Source of the DNA: Hetaerina americana
Lineage: Eukaryota; Arthropoda; Insecta; Odonata; Calopterygidae
DNA length: 64,000 bases
Direction: 5' to 3'
Assembly (NCBI GenBank): GCA_022747635.1
Contig: JAKTNV010000003.1
Span: forward strand, 101,230,454 to 101,294,453
This document shows positions 11,500-24,044 of the stretch, piece by piece. How positions within the stretch are numbered: position 1 is the stretch's first letter; each line of letters opens with the position of its first letter. Both the position numbers and the translations under genes were made by a program. The notes beneath the pieces are model-generated. The model was not told the DNA's origin, did not search any database, and saw only the letters and a list, made by a program, of their open reading frames with translations.

Positions 11500-12435
11500 T
11501 TTCTGTTCATACCAGTGGGCGACTCCGTTAAAGTGACTGTTTCGGTATTTTCCTAAGTTTCATTGAATTTGATTTTGGATGTGTTAATTTCACCCGATCG
11601 CGGTATGAACCATGGAAGTTCTCTCCGTCTCTTTTGTCCGCTTGTCCTATCTCTTCGATGTTTTTCCCCCTCTTTTCTCCCATTCAACCTCTGAAACTCT
11701 CTGGCCGCTAGTGGAGTGTACGAGGAGTGGATAGTCGTGAACGAGAAATGAAAATGTTAATGTCTATAAAAATTTGAATTAGATATTCATTTGTTCGTAC
11801 ATCAGTCTTTGTGTTATGGCCATTCACTATGCCAGCGGAAAATATTCCTCGAATTCAAATGTTCCAGCCAGCGGAAAATATTCCTCGAATTCAAATGTAT
11901 ATAATTTTAATTCTGTCATTGCTTGTTAACCTGCCAATTTAGTGTGTGACTATGTTTATTTTGGTGTAATTAATGCTCCATTAATACATTTCTAATAATT
12001 TGAATATAGCATTGAAAACAATCGTGTCTTCTTCCCGTTTTCATAAAAATAATTTACAATTCTGCATTTGACAGCTGCCAACTTCTTCAATGCGAGATTG
12101 CATATGCCACTTCTATGTTATTCTCATGTTTATTCAATGTAACCGTGGTCGGCAACGTTCGTTTGAACATCTCCGGGAGTATAATTGTTGGTCTGTTCGT
12201 CTGTTTTCCATTGCTTGGAGTTAAATCTACCATTTCTGGTGATTATTCTGGACTGTATAGTGTACGATCGATGTATGTTGCATGTTTCGCTCTTGTTCTG
12301 TATTGTTAGTATTTCATGTGTGTTTTCATCTTGATTTCGTCGCTGCAAGGGCTAAAGTTCCTTTTTACTTTCGAATGGAAATCATGTATGTCATTTACAT
12401 TTTATAAAATACACATTAAGGACTCAATTACGCTT
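11500..12435. other. AT-rich intergenic sequence with a 36-bp tandem duplication
   Basis: A 32-bp sequence starting GCCAGCGGAAAATATTCCTC occurs at 11831-11862 and again, identical, at 11867-11898 (period 36). Identity of the two copies suggests a recent local duplication. No other feature is recognised. Confidence 0.5.
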
Positions 12436-12439
12436 CCCT

Positions 12440-13120
12440 TCCCTCAGCTTTTCCTGATCCTTCCGTCCTCGCGCTATGCAGGTGCCGCGAGAGGTTTGTC
12501 GAGCACCATTTCTCCACAGGAATCCGGGGACGGACGAAAATCCTGCCCCTCCTTTGGGGATCCCACCGCCGGGCTTCATCCCCCGGACATCCCTACTTGC
12601 TTAGGCGCCTTCTCCCTTCAAACTCCTCCAAGCTCTTTATCTCGTCCAGGGATCGGAGGACCCTGGAGATTTATCCGTTCCCCGCGTACACGCTTTTAGC
12701 AGTAAGCCGCTGTCTCACTCTCCACTCCCTCCTAGCCTCGTGGGGGAATTAGTCTTCGTTTCCAATGCCTTTGTTCCAGAATTCGACTCGGCGTCATCGT
12801 CACGCGTGCTCTGCGGAAGGAGATCTCCCTCCTCTTTTGTTTTAGAGAAGGGAACCTCGCGCGTGCTTGTGTGTGTGTGTGTGTGGGCAGCCGTAGCCTA
12901 GATCTGGGGGTGATCTCTCTGAAACACCTACCTCGGCTCGAGAAAGTGCATGTTATCCACGGTAATAATCCCTCGCCCACGTATCGAGTGCATCGCGCCG
13001 TTAACAACTCCTGCGAACCGGGGATGGAGCCTCCTACTGGGTGGGGGGGCCTTCGAATACAGTCTTCCGCCATCGTAGCCTTCCACTTCCCCCCCCCCCT
13101 GGCCCCAATTTATCCTGCCA
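12440..13120. other. GC-rich island
   Basis: This is a GC-rich stretch with a (GT)n run at about 12868-12886 and C/G homopolymer runs near 13041-13048 and 13091-13100. Open frames of 99-127 codons overlap on both strands, which is a compositional effect. I see no domain, so this is not annotated as a gene. Confidence 0.4.
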
Positions 13121-13129
13121 ATGATTTTC

Positions 13130-16100
13130 AAATGAAACCGATTTGGTTTGACTGTCGCGTTTGTTTCGCACATTTCAATCGAAATCCATAGGATTACATC
13201 AGAAATGCTGTATCCGGTTTTTCGCACTCCCTTTCGCTGTATGTGTTTCTCTGCAATGTTAGTGTTTTTTTGCGGAAAATGAACGTGAGTCCAATTCCTG
13301 GTGTTTTCTCCTCCATTTACGGAGAATTTTTGTTTGGATTTTAATTTCGTCTATTTTATTAATATCTTGTTTTCAGATACGTGCATTTGTGAAAGCAGTG
13401 CACTTAAGGTATGTAGTATGCTAGTAATACCCATGTGAACTTTACGTTCGACATGAAGTTCGAGTGGAAGTGGAGTAGTCTTTGCAGTGACTTGGTCTGG
13501 AACAACAGTCGTCCCGAGAAGGGATTCTTCATTTAAGCGTGGGAGAAGAAGGGAGGAGTGATTTCTGAACGAGAGACGGGAAATCCTCTTCGTCCATGGA
13601 ATTCTCCAGTTGAGGAGTCCTTTCCCTTTGTTCCCTTCAATGTCGTCCAAAATAAAGGCATTTATTTTCTATTCACTATTCCCACGAAAGCGAGTAGAAT
13701 AGAACACTTTCCACTTTTCCCAGGGCTCTCTTCAAATGTTTTTCCTGTCTAATCTCAGTCTGTAAAAATTCCTCAGCGGCGATTTGTTTTTTATTAAATC
13801 ATTGCCCGTGAGAGTGGAAATGGTGAAATTCTTAATTTGAGATCCTACTGCATGCCTAGCACAGTTGAAAGTTCAAGTTATATGTGTGAAATTAATGCAT
13901 TATTTGCAAGAAATTTCAAATTAATGAATTACTAAACGCAGCAAACCAAAAGGGACTGAAGGTAAGTAAAAGGAAGTAGTTTTTTTTGTTAGGGAGAAAT
14001 TATTGTTTATCTTGAGTAGCGTACAATGCTGGGGTTAAACGTTTGATAATCCCCGTCCCCCCCTCATTAATGCACGGAATCGGAAGTATGGAGTCATTGT
14101 ATGTATAATTGAAGTGAGGATACGCATTTGCGTGACAGCGGAAACATAAATGTTGCATGCTAAAGGCACGATTTGTGGAGTACTTTGAGTTGTTGGTAAA
14201 AATACGAGAGATAAGAATGTGTAATGGGGAGGCAATCAAATAATGTTGAATTGTTACTCTGGCAACAGAAGAATGTGAAAGAATTTTCCTTTATTATATT
14301 GGTCGTAGCGAGAGAAAGGGTGAGAGCCGAATCACCGAACAGGTATGCGTGATAAGAGGGAACGTTATGAAGGGGAAATGGATGGACCGAGAATTTCTTG
14401 GATGAATATGGTTGAAGAGACCGTAAAGACAAAGGCTATTTAGAAGTCACTGGATCATATGAGCAATGTGTGTGACAACAGGTGAAAGAAAAATGCTAGG
14501 AAAGTACAGAAAGGAAGAAATTAGTGGACGGGAATGAAAGGTTTTTCCGCCTTGCATATCCTCAAAGGGAACGGCCCGAAGTGTACGTTTTGCATTTGTC
14601 CAAGCACAACATTCCTTAGGTCGGTCGGTGTGTCGCATTTCAAAACCAAGCGGTTCTGACCCATATAAGTACGTAATTTCGTAATTTGCATACAAAGGGG
14701 GCAAAAGGTTGCTACATCGCCTGGGAGTGCTCATCGATTTGACTGTTTAAACCCTCGCATTCTTACACCGCGGCTATGTTCTCATTAAAAATGACACTAG
14801 TATAGTAATAGATAGTTAATATTCGGAACCAGCGCATAAAGCGAGTGGTAGCACTGGTCTGGGCGAGAATTTCCGCACCGCGTGACTCCTCTCGAAAGAC
14901 ATGATTACCTGCTCGCCGAATTTCGGGGATTTCGCTTCGGAATTAAAGAGGACGGATCCACGGCCCGGCCCAGGTCCGCCCGCCCGCCTGCTCCCCCCCT
15001 CCATCCGCCGATGGACATCGCCGCCCGTGATTGCCCTCCAGCAGCCCTGGCAGCCTGCCCGCATCATAGCTGGACGCCTGACGGAACATCTTTTTGCTTC
15101 GGAGAAAAGAAATTCCACATCCTCTGTCTAATACCTTTTACGGAAGTCCTTCAATTAACAGGGAAAAAGGAAGCACTTTCAAATCCTCCTCAAGTGATTC
15201 CAGCAGTTTTAAAGTATCTAATTTGTTGATGAAGAAGAGTATATGATAGAATGGCAACGATATTATCTATTTGAGAAATTAACTTATTAGCTTCCCTTAT
15301 ATGTATTTCAACGTTTTCTAACTAGTTGGTAACATTGGGAGGGAAATATTAAAATTTATTTTTTTAAAAATTTGGCAAAAATCTTGAAAGGCCTATAGAA
15401 AGAATTGGAAGCGTACCTATAGGTGGGATGTAGTTTCGCATCAGAAGATAATATGGAGCTGTTACTTTTGTTGCATTCAGAGTCCAAACGAATGAATGAT
15501 ATTTTTGTGGCGAAATTTTTAAATTGAATAGTAAATTTCTCTGAAAATTGTATGCAGATTCATCATTAATGATCAAGTTAAAATTTACTCATCTTTCATG
15601 CACGAAACATTTAATTAATATATTCCAATCCATGAATATCAATTTAATCTTGATATATTTGTTAAAATAGGGTCCTCCCTGCCCACGCAAGTTTAAGAAA
15701 ATCCATTTCATTGGTGACTTAAAAATCTTATCGAAACAATGAAAGGTAATATTTTTTTAACGCTCTAAGAAAGCCATTGTTTCAGATAATAATTTAGACA
15801 ATTAACATGTTTTTTTGGGAGAGTGAAATTGGGCGTATGATTCACACATACACGAGCGGGGTTTTTGCATGTAACAACGTGAGTAATACTCGGATTCTCG
15901 TAATTATTCGTCCCTGCCCTTCTCTGCTTATTTTCTGGGGTTCAAATCATAGTCGCGGAGTTGGCATAACATTCTCCTTTAGTGTGAAACGAAGTGCTCT
16001 TTTGGAAAGAAAGCTTGACCTGAAACTACTCAGCCGTGTCGCTCCCTCGTTTTCTCGAGGCGCCGACTCACGGGTTTATACCAGCCGCGCACATTTTGCA

Positions 16101-16630
16101 CCCGCGCATGGGAAAAAATTCCGTGGAGACCTCGCGCCATTGCCCAGGGGATAATTTTCACGTTTGGCGCAGTCGAGACTGTGTAGTAACCGAGGCAGAA
16201 TGGCCAATTAAAAGGCTCTTGAGTCAAATTAAGAGGTGTAAGGGAGAAAGCAATTCACTTCCCATCGCCCCTTGGCCCTACTTAAAACAGTCTGCAGCGG
16301 CCATGGTATTTTGTGGGTCAATTTGAAGCTCGGAGGCGTTATTGTTCCCTCATTCGCGTGATTGAATCCTTCACTGAGTCGGGGAAGCGGTGGGAAATTT
16401 TGCACGCCCGCAGGATCTAACGGAAGAGGAACGATGCATGTCCGCTCCAGTTTTTAGTTCGCGCTCAGTCTTCGATGAACTGCCATCCGTTGTGCCCGAT
16501 TAAAAAAATGACGTATTAAGCAAAAGAACGGAGTGAATTCGTCAGGAGAACGTGTTACAAGCGAGAGAGAGAGAAAAAAAACATGCTCCAAAAAAAACTA
16601 CGTCCGTGTTAACCCATTTTTGTAGTTTTG
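13130..16630. other. Intergenic sequence; one short GC-rich patch
   Basis: This is AT-rich apart from a GC-rich patch at 14880-15080, where two frames on the plus strand and one on the minus strand are open together. No motif, splice pattern, tRNA or transposon end is recognised. Confidence 0.35.
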
Positions 16631-16639
16631 ATTTTTATA

Positions 16640-17290
16640 ATTCCTCCCTGGTTGCTCCTTAATGGGGAGGATGGAGAGAAATAGCACCGCATCTCTTTTT
16701 CCCAGGGATGCCTCCACTGTTTCGACTTGTTTTCCGGACGTTACACGTAGGGGTTGCTCACAGCATTCTAATTTCGCCTCCCTCTTATCTTCCCTTCTCC
16801 CCCCTTCATTCTCGTCTGCTCTGCAAAACATCTCTCTCGCATTTCTTTTCATTCCCTTTCAGCCCTCCCTCGACCCTCCCCGGGTTACACCTCCCTCCCC
16901 CCCTCGCGGGAGACGCGATCGCCTCCGGGGGAGGGGGGGATACCGGAACACGTGACTCCCGTGACGTATTTCGCCACACCCCACGACGCAGTCCCCTCCC
17001 TCCCCATCCAGCCGTCTAGGAAAGCCTGCTCCGCCTTAGAGCCACTCCACCGTCTCTTTAAACCCTCTGCTTCTCCCTCCGTCAACCCTCCCGACCCTTT
17101 CGATCCGTCCCTTCGCCCTCCCTCCGTAATTTCCCCCGCCGATCCCCCTCCGCCCCGCATCCGAACCCTTTCCGGTCCCCCGCTCGTGCTGCTGCTGCTG
17201 CTCCTCGCCATAAAGGGCCTCTTATCCGCGCCCGAATGCCCCTTCCTCTCCCCACCCTCCCACTCTCCTTCGAGGTGTTCACACTCTCGT
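16640..17290. other. GC-rich pyrimidine-dominated block
   Basis: The plus strand is C/T-rich (many CCCTCC and CCTCCC words), with a short (CTG)n-like run at about 17187-17204. Frames of 97-141 codons are open on both strands and rich in Pro/Ser or Arg/Gly. I regard them as shadows of base composition. Confidence 0.45.
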
Positions 17291-17299
17291 GGATATCCG

Positions 17300-19440
17300 C
17301 GTCACGTGTTTATTGTTCGCGAGACGAAAAAAAAAGTCAGCGCTTCAAAAAAATGTGCAACGGAACGACACGTGTAAAAAAATGCATGCCGGCCCTTTGC
17401 TCAATGACCACTTCATGGTTACCCCTCTCCACTTGTGCGTATTAATGAAAAGACTGCACGGTTCCCGGTGGTGTGGGTTGGAGAATTTTGAAGTATTTTC
17501 AAGCAGTGCTTATGTGTTGTCGTTTCCATAGCATTGGTGAGCAATGATGAGGACACGGTGGTGAATTATTAAGAGCGTAATAATGGTGGTTTGGGTGAAA
17601 GTCATTTCTGTTCGCTCGTCCCGTTTATTGATAAATTTCTTTAAAAGAGTTGGAGCGGGTGAAAGTTGAAATGACGTTCATTTGCAGCGGGCATTTTTGT
17701 GTAGTTTGGGCGCTTCTTACATCAATTGCATGCATTGCTTTTGTTCTTCGGCCAAACGTTTTATTCAAACATACACGAGTACTTTCGCTCACACCAGATG
17801 TGGTGTAATCTCTTCCGTAGAAAGTTATGTAATTCACATATTTCCTTTTCTCTACATTTACCTCTGCTTTCAACTTTTCTTGTTCCCGCCCACCATTCAA
17901 CTTTTCTTGCTAGCGGTGGGCACTTGTTACTTTTCTCATCCATAACAACTCGGAGTGACCGATTCTTCAGTGAAGCATTGCCTCCCTGATCTGTCCGCTT
18001 GCCAGCCTTTCTACCTTTCCGCCACCGTTTTACTATTCTTCGTATATTTTCTTCACCAGAGCCCAGACGAAGGCGCCGCAGAGACGCATTACTTGTGTTT
18101 AATGTTGCGTTTCTGTACGAGCCCTCTTGTTCCCATGTATATGCGTAGTCCTAGCACTATGTTCTACCCGCCTTTAACTTTAATCAATAAATAAGCAAAG
18201 GTAATATTTGATTTTATCTTCGACCAAAGTAATTTTACCGCATTTGTCGCTCTCTTCCTTTTGGCATTCCCGTGGTATCGATTGAATGGAAGTTATGTTC
18301 TCGGTACATGCTAAGTTTCTTCTCTGCCATTTGGTTTGCCTCCGACGCCTCGCTTTTCCGTCCCACCCTGGATCGATTTCGCCCCTCATCCCTCTGGCTT
18401 CATGGCTGGTGGTAGGAAATATACGTTTTTTTTGGCGATGTATTTTTTCCATCTGAAAAATGAGTGTTTTCGGAAGAATACGTGTACTTATCGTTGACTT
18501 TTTAAATTATTTAAAGCTCTTCGTCTACCGATTAAGCGTTAGTTTATGTTTGCTAAATTGCCCTTGATTAATAAGTTAAATTAATATGCTTGAACTTTAT
18601 TTTATAAAAGAAGCATAACGTATACAAAACCGCCTCGCTGGGTATGCAATCGTATTACCACCCCGTGTGGAGAAGCTGAATGATTCCCCTCGTATAAATA
18701 TTTGATATTTTTGGTTTGAATTACATATGGAAATTGGTAATTCCGCAAATCCAACTCTCAGTGCTGCTGTACATCTCATGAAGACACGTTAGTTAGTTGT
18801 TACGGTTGGAAAACCAAATATACGGAAGAATGTCAAATGTTCTCTACCGATCATGAATCGGGTCCGAACGATACCTAGTCGGGAAGCGCTTGTCTCGTTT
18901 GGCTGGAATGGAATCTGTGGGATTGTGAAGAGTCCGAAGCACATGCGGAGGCATTTGGCCTCCGCCCCATCAGATCTCTCAGAGGGTGGAACAACGGCGT
19001 CCCCGATGGAGCGGCAAAGCGAGCTCGGCTGTTGAAGGGACGGGCTTCAGCCCGTGTCGCACCAGCACCATTCGAGGCGCAATCTTATGACGACGCGCAC
19101 ACTTGGACACTCACCGTATTTACTCGCATATTTTTTATTATCATAACTCGAAAGGAGAAACTGGAAAGTGAGGCAATTTACCAGGAAAATTTTAGCTCGG
19201 TAGGACATCAAATGCACAACATTAGAGATGATAAACACCGAACGCACTTGTTTCATAGTTGGTTTGCGCGTCGCATTCAACTTCCCTCCTAAAAACCTTC
19301 CTAATGAACCCATGCAGTTTGCCCGAAGCGTGTTCCCCCTACAGTTTTATTCACGATCCCACAAAATAACTTGACTTTATTGTTAATAGCGGTGCTAGTT
19401 TTATTAGTTTCTATTCGGGTGCATATCGAATTTTCTGTAG
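17300..19440. other. Intergenic sequence without recognised features
   Basis: This is mixed-composition sequence. Open frames up to 91 codons show no recognisable domain. Nothing supportable is seen. Confidence 0.35.
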
Positions 19441-19469
19441 AATGCTGCGAGGATGTGTGTTATTGGCAT

Positions 19470-20125
19470 CGCCAGGAGCTTCTTCTCTGAATTCAGCACG
19501 CCTTTCCCACTCGGGAGTTCCAAAACCAACCAAACTTCTCATTAAACTGGCAACCGGGACGCGCCGGCACCTTCCCTCCTCCCAAAATCCGCACACAAGA
19601 GACGGCTGGTCCATCGTATTGATTTCCACCCTCGCCAACCACCCCTGCTACTTACGCCACACCTCTCACACCCCCCCTCTTTGAAATACCCTCATTCCCT
19701 CCCATCAACCCCCTCGGTGCGCACGTTGTCTGCGGGTGCAAAGTTTTGCAGTCTGAGGAAGCGTGGGGAAGGGGTTGAAAAGGTCGGTCTGAGGGCGGAG
19801 GGAGGGAGACCATTCGGTTATTGTCGAGTATTTTCCGCGCTCGTCGGGAGGGCGGGAGGGGAGGGTGGTTGGTTTCAGTCGGAGGGGAGAATCGGGGGGG
19901 GGGAGGGAGGGACGGATGCAACTGAGGGAATTTCGGAGGCGCTGGTTTGGGAGACTGTGGACCGGATGGTTGGGGGAGTACGTGAAAGAATGGAGGGCCT
20001 GGGATAATGCTTTGGGGTGGAGAGTGGTCCCCTACCCCACCACCTTTGGGGAACAAGGTACGCGGGCTTGGGTTGGTGAACCTAGGGTTGGGATTGGCCC
20101 CTTGGACGCACGCCTGGGGTGACGA
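19470..20125. other. GC-rich, purine-dominated block
   Basis: From about 19740 to 20020 the plus strand is G/A-rich, with a G run near 19894-19903. The minus strand is correspondingly Pro/Ser-rich in translation over 19652-20056. Opposite-strand frames are open over the same bases. I regard the block as low-complexity GC-rich sequence of the same class as the other islands. Confidence 0.45.
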
Positions 20126-20129
20126 TATT

Positions 20130-22070
20130 TTATGGAATCATCTTTGCGAGAACTGATACGGCTACATACATACATGATACACTCAACGGATCGCCCAAAC
20201 GCCGCCGAGAGGGCGTGTGCCACGTGGCAATAAGGCAGCGGCCATGGAACATTGAGAAAGAAACCTGTGAACGGAATATTTGTATTAACACTATCAACCT
20301 GTGTGTTATGGTCGTGAATTAATCAAGAGAAAGAAAAGCAAATTCTTATTTCCTGTTCGACAGTAAAGACATCTCACTAATTTTTCCATTTTCGTTCCAC
20401 AATTGGGGATGGTATTTCTTTGATGATTGCTCGAATATTTTGATTCTAAATATTTCCTGGGAAACTTCTCTCGATCCTTTTAATAAGATATGCGCTCCCG
20501 AAGGAAGTGCGTACGAGTCGTACTTTATCTTTTGCCGTGACGCCGCGCGGCATTTTCATGAATAACCGAAGAGAAATACGGACGAATTCTCACCGTCGCC
20601 TTCAGTTCCCATATGATGGAAGTATAGTTTCCTTACGTGGGTTGTTGTGCCTGACGCTCTTGCGGGATGAACCCACAACACAAAATATAAGGCAGTAATG
20701 TTGATTATTTAGGAATTCCAAAATTTGAGTCGTGGTGTAGGAGCGTCTGTAACGCTTCACCATTTCATGGCGCCCGTTCGGTCGTCGAAAGGCGAAAGAG
20801 AGATGGAAATTCACGTAGCGTCTCCTTCCAGGTGATTACAATTCCCTTCAAATTAATGCCTCCCGGACGCCGCTCTGTGATTGCTTCCAGCCTACGACTC
20901 CCTCCGCGGCATCTGTCTCTATCACCACTTCCGCCAGTCTCTCCCCTAACATTTTTTTGTCATTCCGAAAAGAACAAAAAACCAGCTGGCGGCCTTGAGT
21001 ATTTTTAAAGGGCTCGGAAGATGATAGAAGGAAGGAATTTCCTCGGGTACGTTTGAGGCAGGTAATGGACCGATGGGAAGCCTCGGACGTCAATTATTCT
21101 GGCCGACGACGCCAACGCACCGCGGTCAAATTACGACGAAGGTGCTTCGGAAGTGACTCCCTTCCTCGAAACGGTTCTTCCTATCCTTCGCTCTGTCCGC
21201 CTTTACAATCACGGGTCGAATCCGTAAATCCTCCTTTTTAGGACACGTTGGGAGCGCCACTTCATCGGCAATCACCTCTCAATTCAATTGCTTCTTCAAT
21301 ACAATTTATCTATTTTTAGTTGAGTGGATGTTTTTTTATGGTCGACGCGCCACGACACGGCAAATGCAGCGCTAGTAGAAGAATCAGAGAGTGAACAACA
21401 CCCCCATGTCATGGAAAATAATCATATATGTTATCCTTTTTAATTATACATTCGCGTCCGCTATTCGCCCATTGTATGTTAATTCATTTGATTGAGATGG
21501 GCTAAATTTTATTAGTATTTGAGTAAAATGGTCGAATCCATCAATCTTAGAGCGACAGGCATTAAGGCAAATAGCCAGTTGTTGCTAGAAAATTTCTATT
21601 CCTTCGGGATGAACGGCGTTACTTCCTTTGCGTGAGAATTTATTTAACATTTTACTTAATTTTTTCCTGGGTTTTCCTCAGCAATGGTCATCCAGCTTAT
21701 ATCACCTGCTCCTATTCAGACAGATTTGTGATGAAAAATAGTGTTAGAATTCTTTTCCCATTATCGTCCTTAATGTGTATAGAATTATATAACGAAACCT
21801 AGGTCGTAAATAAAAATTTTCTATGTGGAAAAGCCAAGTTTGTTATTTTTCAATTTCAATATGAAGATTTTCCACCAAGTCACGCCAGAAACAGTTTTCT
21901 TTACTCATTTTGAATGTTTTTTTGCATGTATCGTCAATCCTTCGTTTCATGCTGTTAACATTCCGAAGTATATTCAAATACATAATACGCGGTATCGAGT
22001 CATGTGAATATATCTAGTAATTATGGATTGAACCTTAGAAAATTAATTTGAAATGCTGTCGCAGTTATTT
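20130..22070. other. Intergenic sequence without recognised features
   Basis: No gene, RNA or repeat is recognised between the GC-rich block and the mariner derivative. The sequence becomes AT-rich after about 21400. Confidence 0.35.
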
Positions 22071-22074
22071 AATA

Positions 22075-22990
22075 CAGGGTTCGTCCGGAAAATAAGTGTA
22101 CTGATTTTTTCCCGCCGCTCCAGGCGCGCCGAGCACCGCTCTGACGGGCTGCGATTGGAGGGGGGTATGTTGGCAAGCGACGCTGAAAAAGGCAGTCGGC
22201 TCTGAGCTGTGGTGTAGTGAGGAGCTCTGTTAACGCGAACCTCCACGCTCGACCCACGTCACGGAACGCGATGCCGAAGTTTTTGGAGCAGCGTTATTCC
22301 ATCAAATTTGCGGTAAAGCTTGGGAAATCGTCTAACGAAACTGTCGGTATGATTAACCAGGCTTACGGGGAGTCAGCCATGTCCAGAAACATGATCTTTC
22401 GGTGGCACAAGATGTTCGTGGAGGGCAGAGAAGAGGTCGACGACGAACCACGGCCTGGACGCCCATCAACGACACTCACCGACGGAAATGTGCGAAAAGT
22501 TCGCGATGTACTGAACTCTGATCGTCGTCTTAGTGTTCGGATGATAGCAGAGCAGTGTAATGTGCCAAAAACAATAGTGCACGAGATTATTAGGGAGCAA
22601 TTACAGATGCGAAAAATTTGTGCAAAGTTGGTGCCGAAAGTGCTCAGTGATGATCAAAGACTCAATCGTTTGGAAATCGCGACACAACTTGCGGATCACT
22701 GCAAAAATGATCCACATTTGTTAGAGAACTGTTCTGTTCCCGAAGATAAAGAGGAGTTTGAAAGGAACGCGATACGGGACTTTGGACGCCGTCAAAGAGG
22801 CCGTGACGACGTGTCTTCGAGAGGTTCCCGATGATGCCTTCGCGGGAGCGTTCCAGGAATGGGAACGCCGCTGGAACAAGTGTATCGACTCACAAGGGTC
22901 CTATTTTGAGGAATATTAGCTTAAGATATGTAAAAGTGTAATAATTTTTTTTTCCTGAGCTCAGTACACTTATTTTCCGGACGAACCCTG
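22075..22990 (+). mobile_element. Mariner-family deletion derivative with perfect terminal inverted repeats
   Basis: The left end starts CAGGGTTCGTCCGGAAAATA and continues to a 30-bp inverted repeat. The right end, reverse complemented, is identical over those 30 bases. A TA dinucleotide flanks each side (22073-22074 and 22991-22992), the target-site duplication of Tc1/mariner elements. The element is 916 bp, shorter than the roughly 1.3 kb of a complete mariner, because the middle of the transposase is missing. Perfect ends with a defective transposase suggest a non-autonomous copy that depended on a related active element. Confidence 0.9.
22271..22834 (+). pseudogene. Mariner transposase remnant lacking the catalytic core
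   Basis: The frame starts at an ATG (MPKFLEQRYSIKF) and carries the DNA-binding half of a mariner transposase. A first helix-turn-helix (about residues 1-60) is followed by the linker GRPSTTLTDGNVRKV and a second helix-turn-helix with RRLSVRMIAEQCNVPKT, then KLVPKVLSDDQR. After about residue 155 the sequence jumps to a C-terminal segment. All catalytic Asp motifs (GDETW, HDNAPSH, SPDLAP) are absent. From 22782 the true C-terminus (LDAVKEAV... ending in SQGSYFEEY and TAG at 22917-22919) lies in another frame, so an indel near 22780 was added. A family member is normally about 345 residues. The product could at most bind DNA. Confidence 0.85.
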
Positions 22991-22999
22991 TACATAACA

Positions 23000-23795
23000 A
23001 ATCGGAATCTGGAGAATTAGTTTTGAATTGCGCCTGTATCTAGTTAGGAAGTCTCATTTTGATAGGCAAATAATATTTTTGGGCTGTATTTTCTGATTTA
23101 ATTCTTCTATTATTTAAGACAAGAATAGAATTATTTGTTCAGTTGATGGAGGGATTGCTATTTTGGGTACAGGATGGAGGAAATAGGCCTTAAAGAATCA
23201 TATGTTCCCTTATTAAGTGATAGGTCTACTTTAAAAATGTCAATATACCTATTTTGAAACATTTGCTTACGTATCTCATATCGCTGTGCTTTAATGAGAC
23301 TAATAAACCTATTTTTCATTCATTGGTGTTAATTAATTCGTCATTTTTCACTATTTCGCTGTCTCCGTCGTTACCAATATCGATTCGCCGACTGGCGAAC
23401 AGCAAAATATTCTGTCGCGCTTGAAATATTGCTTTGATTAAAGCCTAGCGATATTGCGTGAATAAATCTCACGCAATTCCCCTTTGCACTCTGAATTGGC
23501 GACTAATGTTATTTATCAACCCTTATCCTAGACGGAGTAGGAAATTACTAGCGGAGAATGTCATGGAGTATCTTGGCGATTACGGCAGTAATTATTTTAA
23601 TTAAAAATATAAATATTGGAGTATCTGGTTGAAATTCTGATCCAAAACGTAGAGTAATTGTTTGCCCAAAAAAGCAGTTTGTATGTACGATTGCTGCGTA
23701 AATTTGAACGCATGCCAAAATAACTTCGACTAGATATTCGTTTGTTCATTTTTCTGTTATTAGTTTCATTTTTTCAAGTTTCGCATCGTTTTCTG
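23000..23795. other. AT-rich intergenic sequence
   Basis: No feature is recognised between the mariner derivative and the SINE. Confidence 0.4.
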
Positions 23796-23797
23796 AT

Positions 23798-23992
23798 AGA
23801 TATTTATTTATTTATTCAGTACAAGTCCGAAAACAGCGCATTCTGGCCTTTACATCGAACTATTAACAACGATAACAATGATCACATTTACAAACACCCA
23901 AGCCCTAGGTGGAGAAAAACTCACCCCGGCGGGAATCGAACCCGCGACCCTTGGAATGGCCGACGAGGACGTTACCCCGCCGCCACCGGGGT
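23798..23992 (-). mobile_element. tRNA-derived SINE, copy A
   Basis: On the minus strand the 5' end reads GCCGACCCCGGTGGCGGCGG, and a tRNA-like head follows with a B box GGGTTCGATTCCCG inside a GCGGG/CCCGC stem. After the head come GTGAGTTTTTCTCCACC, then a body of about 100 bases and an (AAAT)n tail, visible on the plus strand as TATTTATTTATTTATTC at 23800-23816. The same head, TTTTTCTCCACC box and AATAAAT tail occur at 31384-31573, which defines a family. No coding capacity. The 5' flank at 24000-24042 holds a 23-bp-period direct repeat around AGTAGTAAAATATAAT. Confidence 0.75.
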
Positions 23993-24044
23993 CGGCAAGA
24001 GTAGTAAAATATAATAGTAGGGAGTAGTAAAATATAATATATCG

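Noticed and set aside
19877..19909. Second TCAGTC initiator in a GC-rich block
   Set aside because: No DPE match at +28 to +32, no TATA box and no downstream donor or coding exon to support it.
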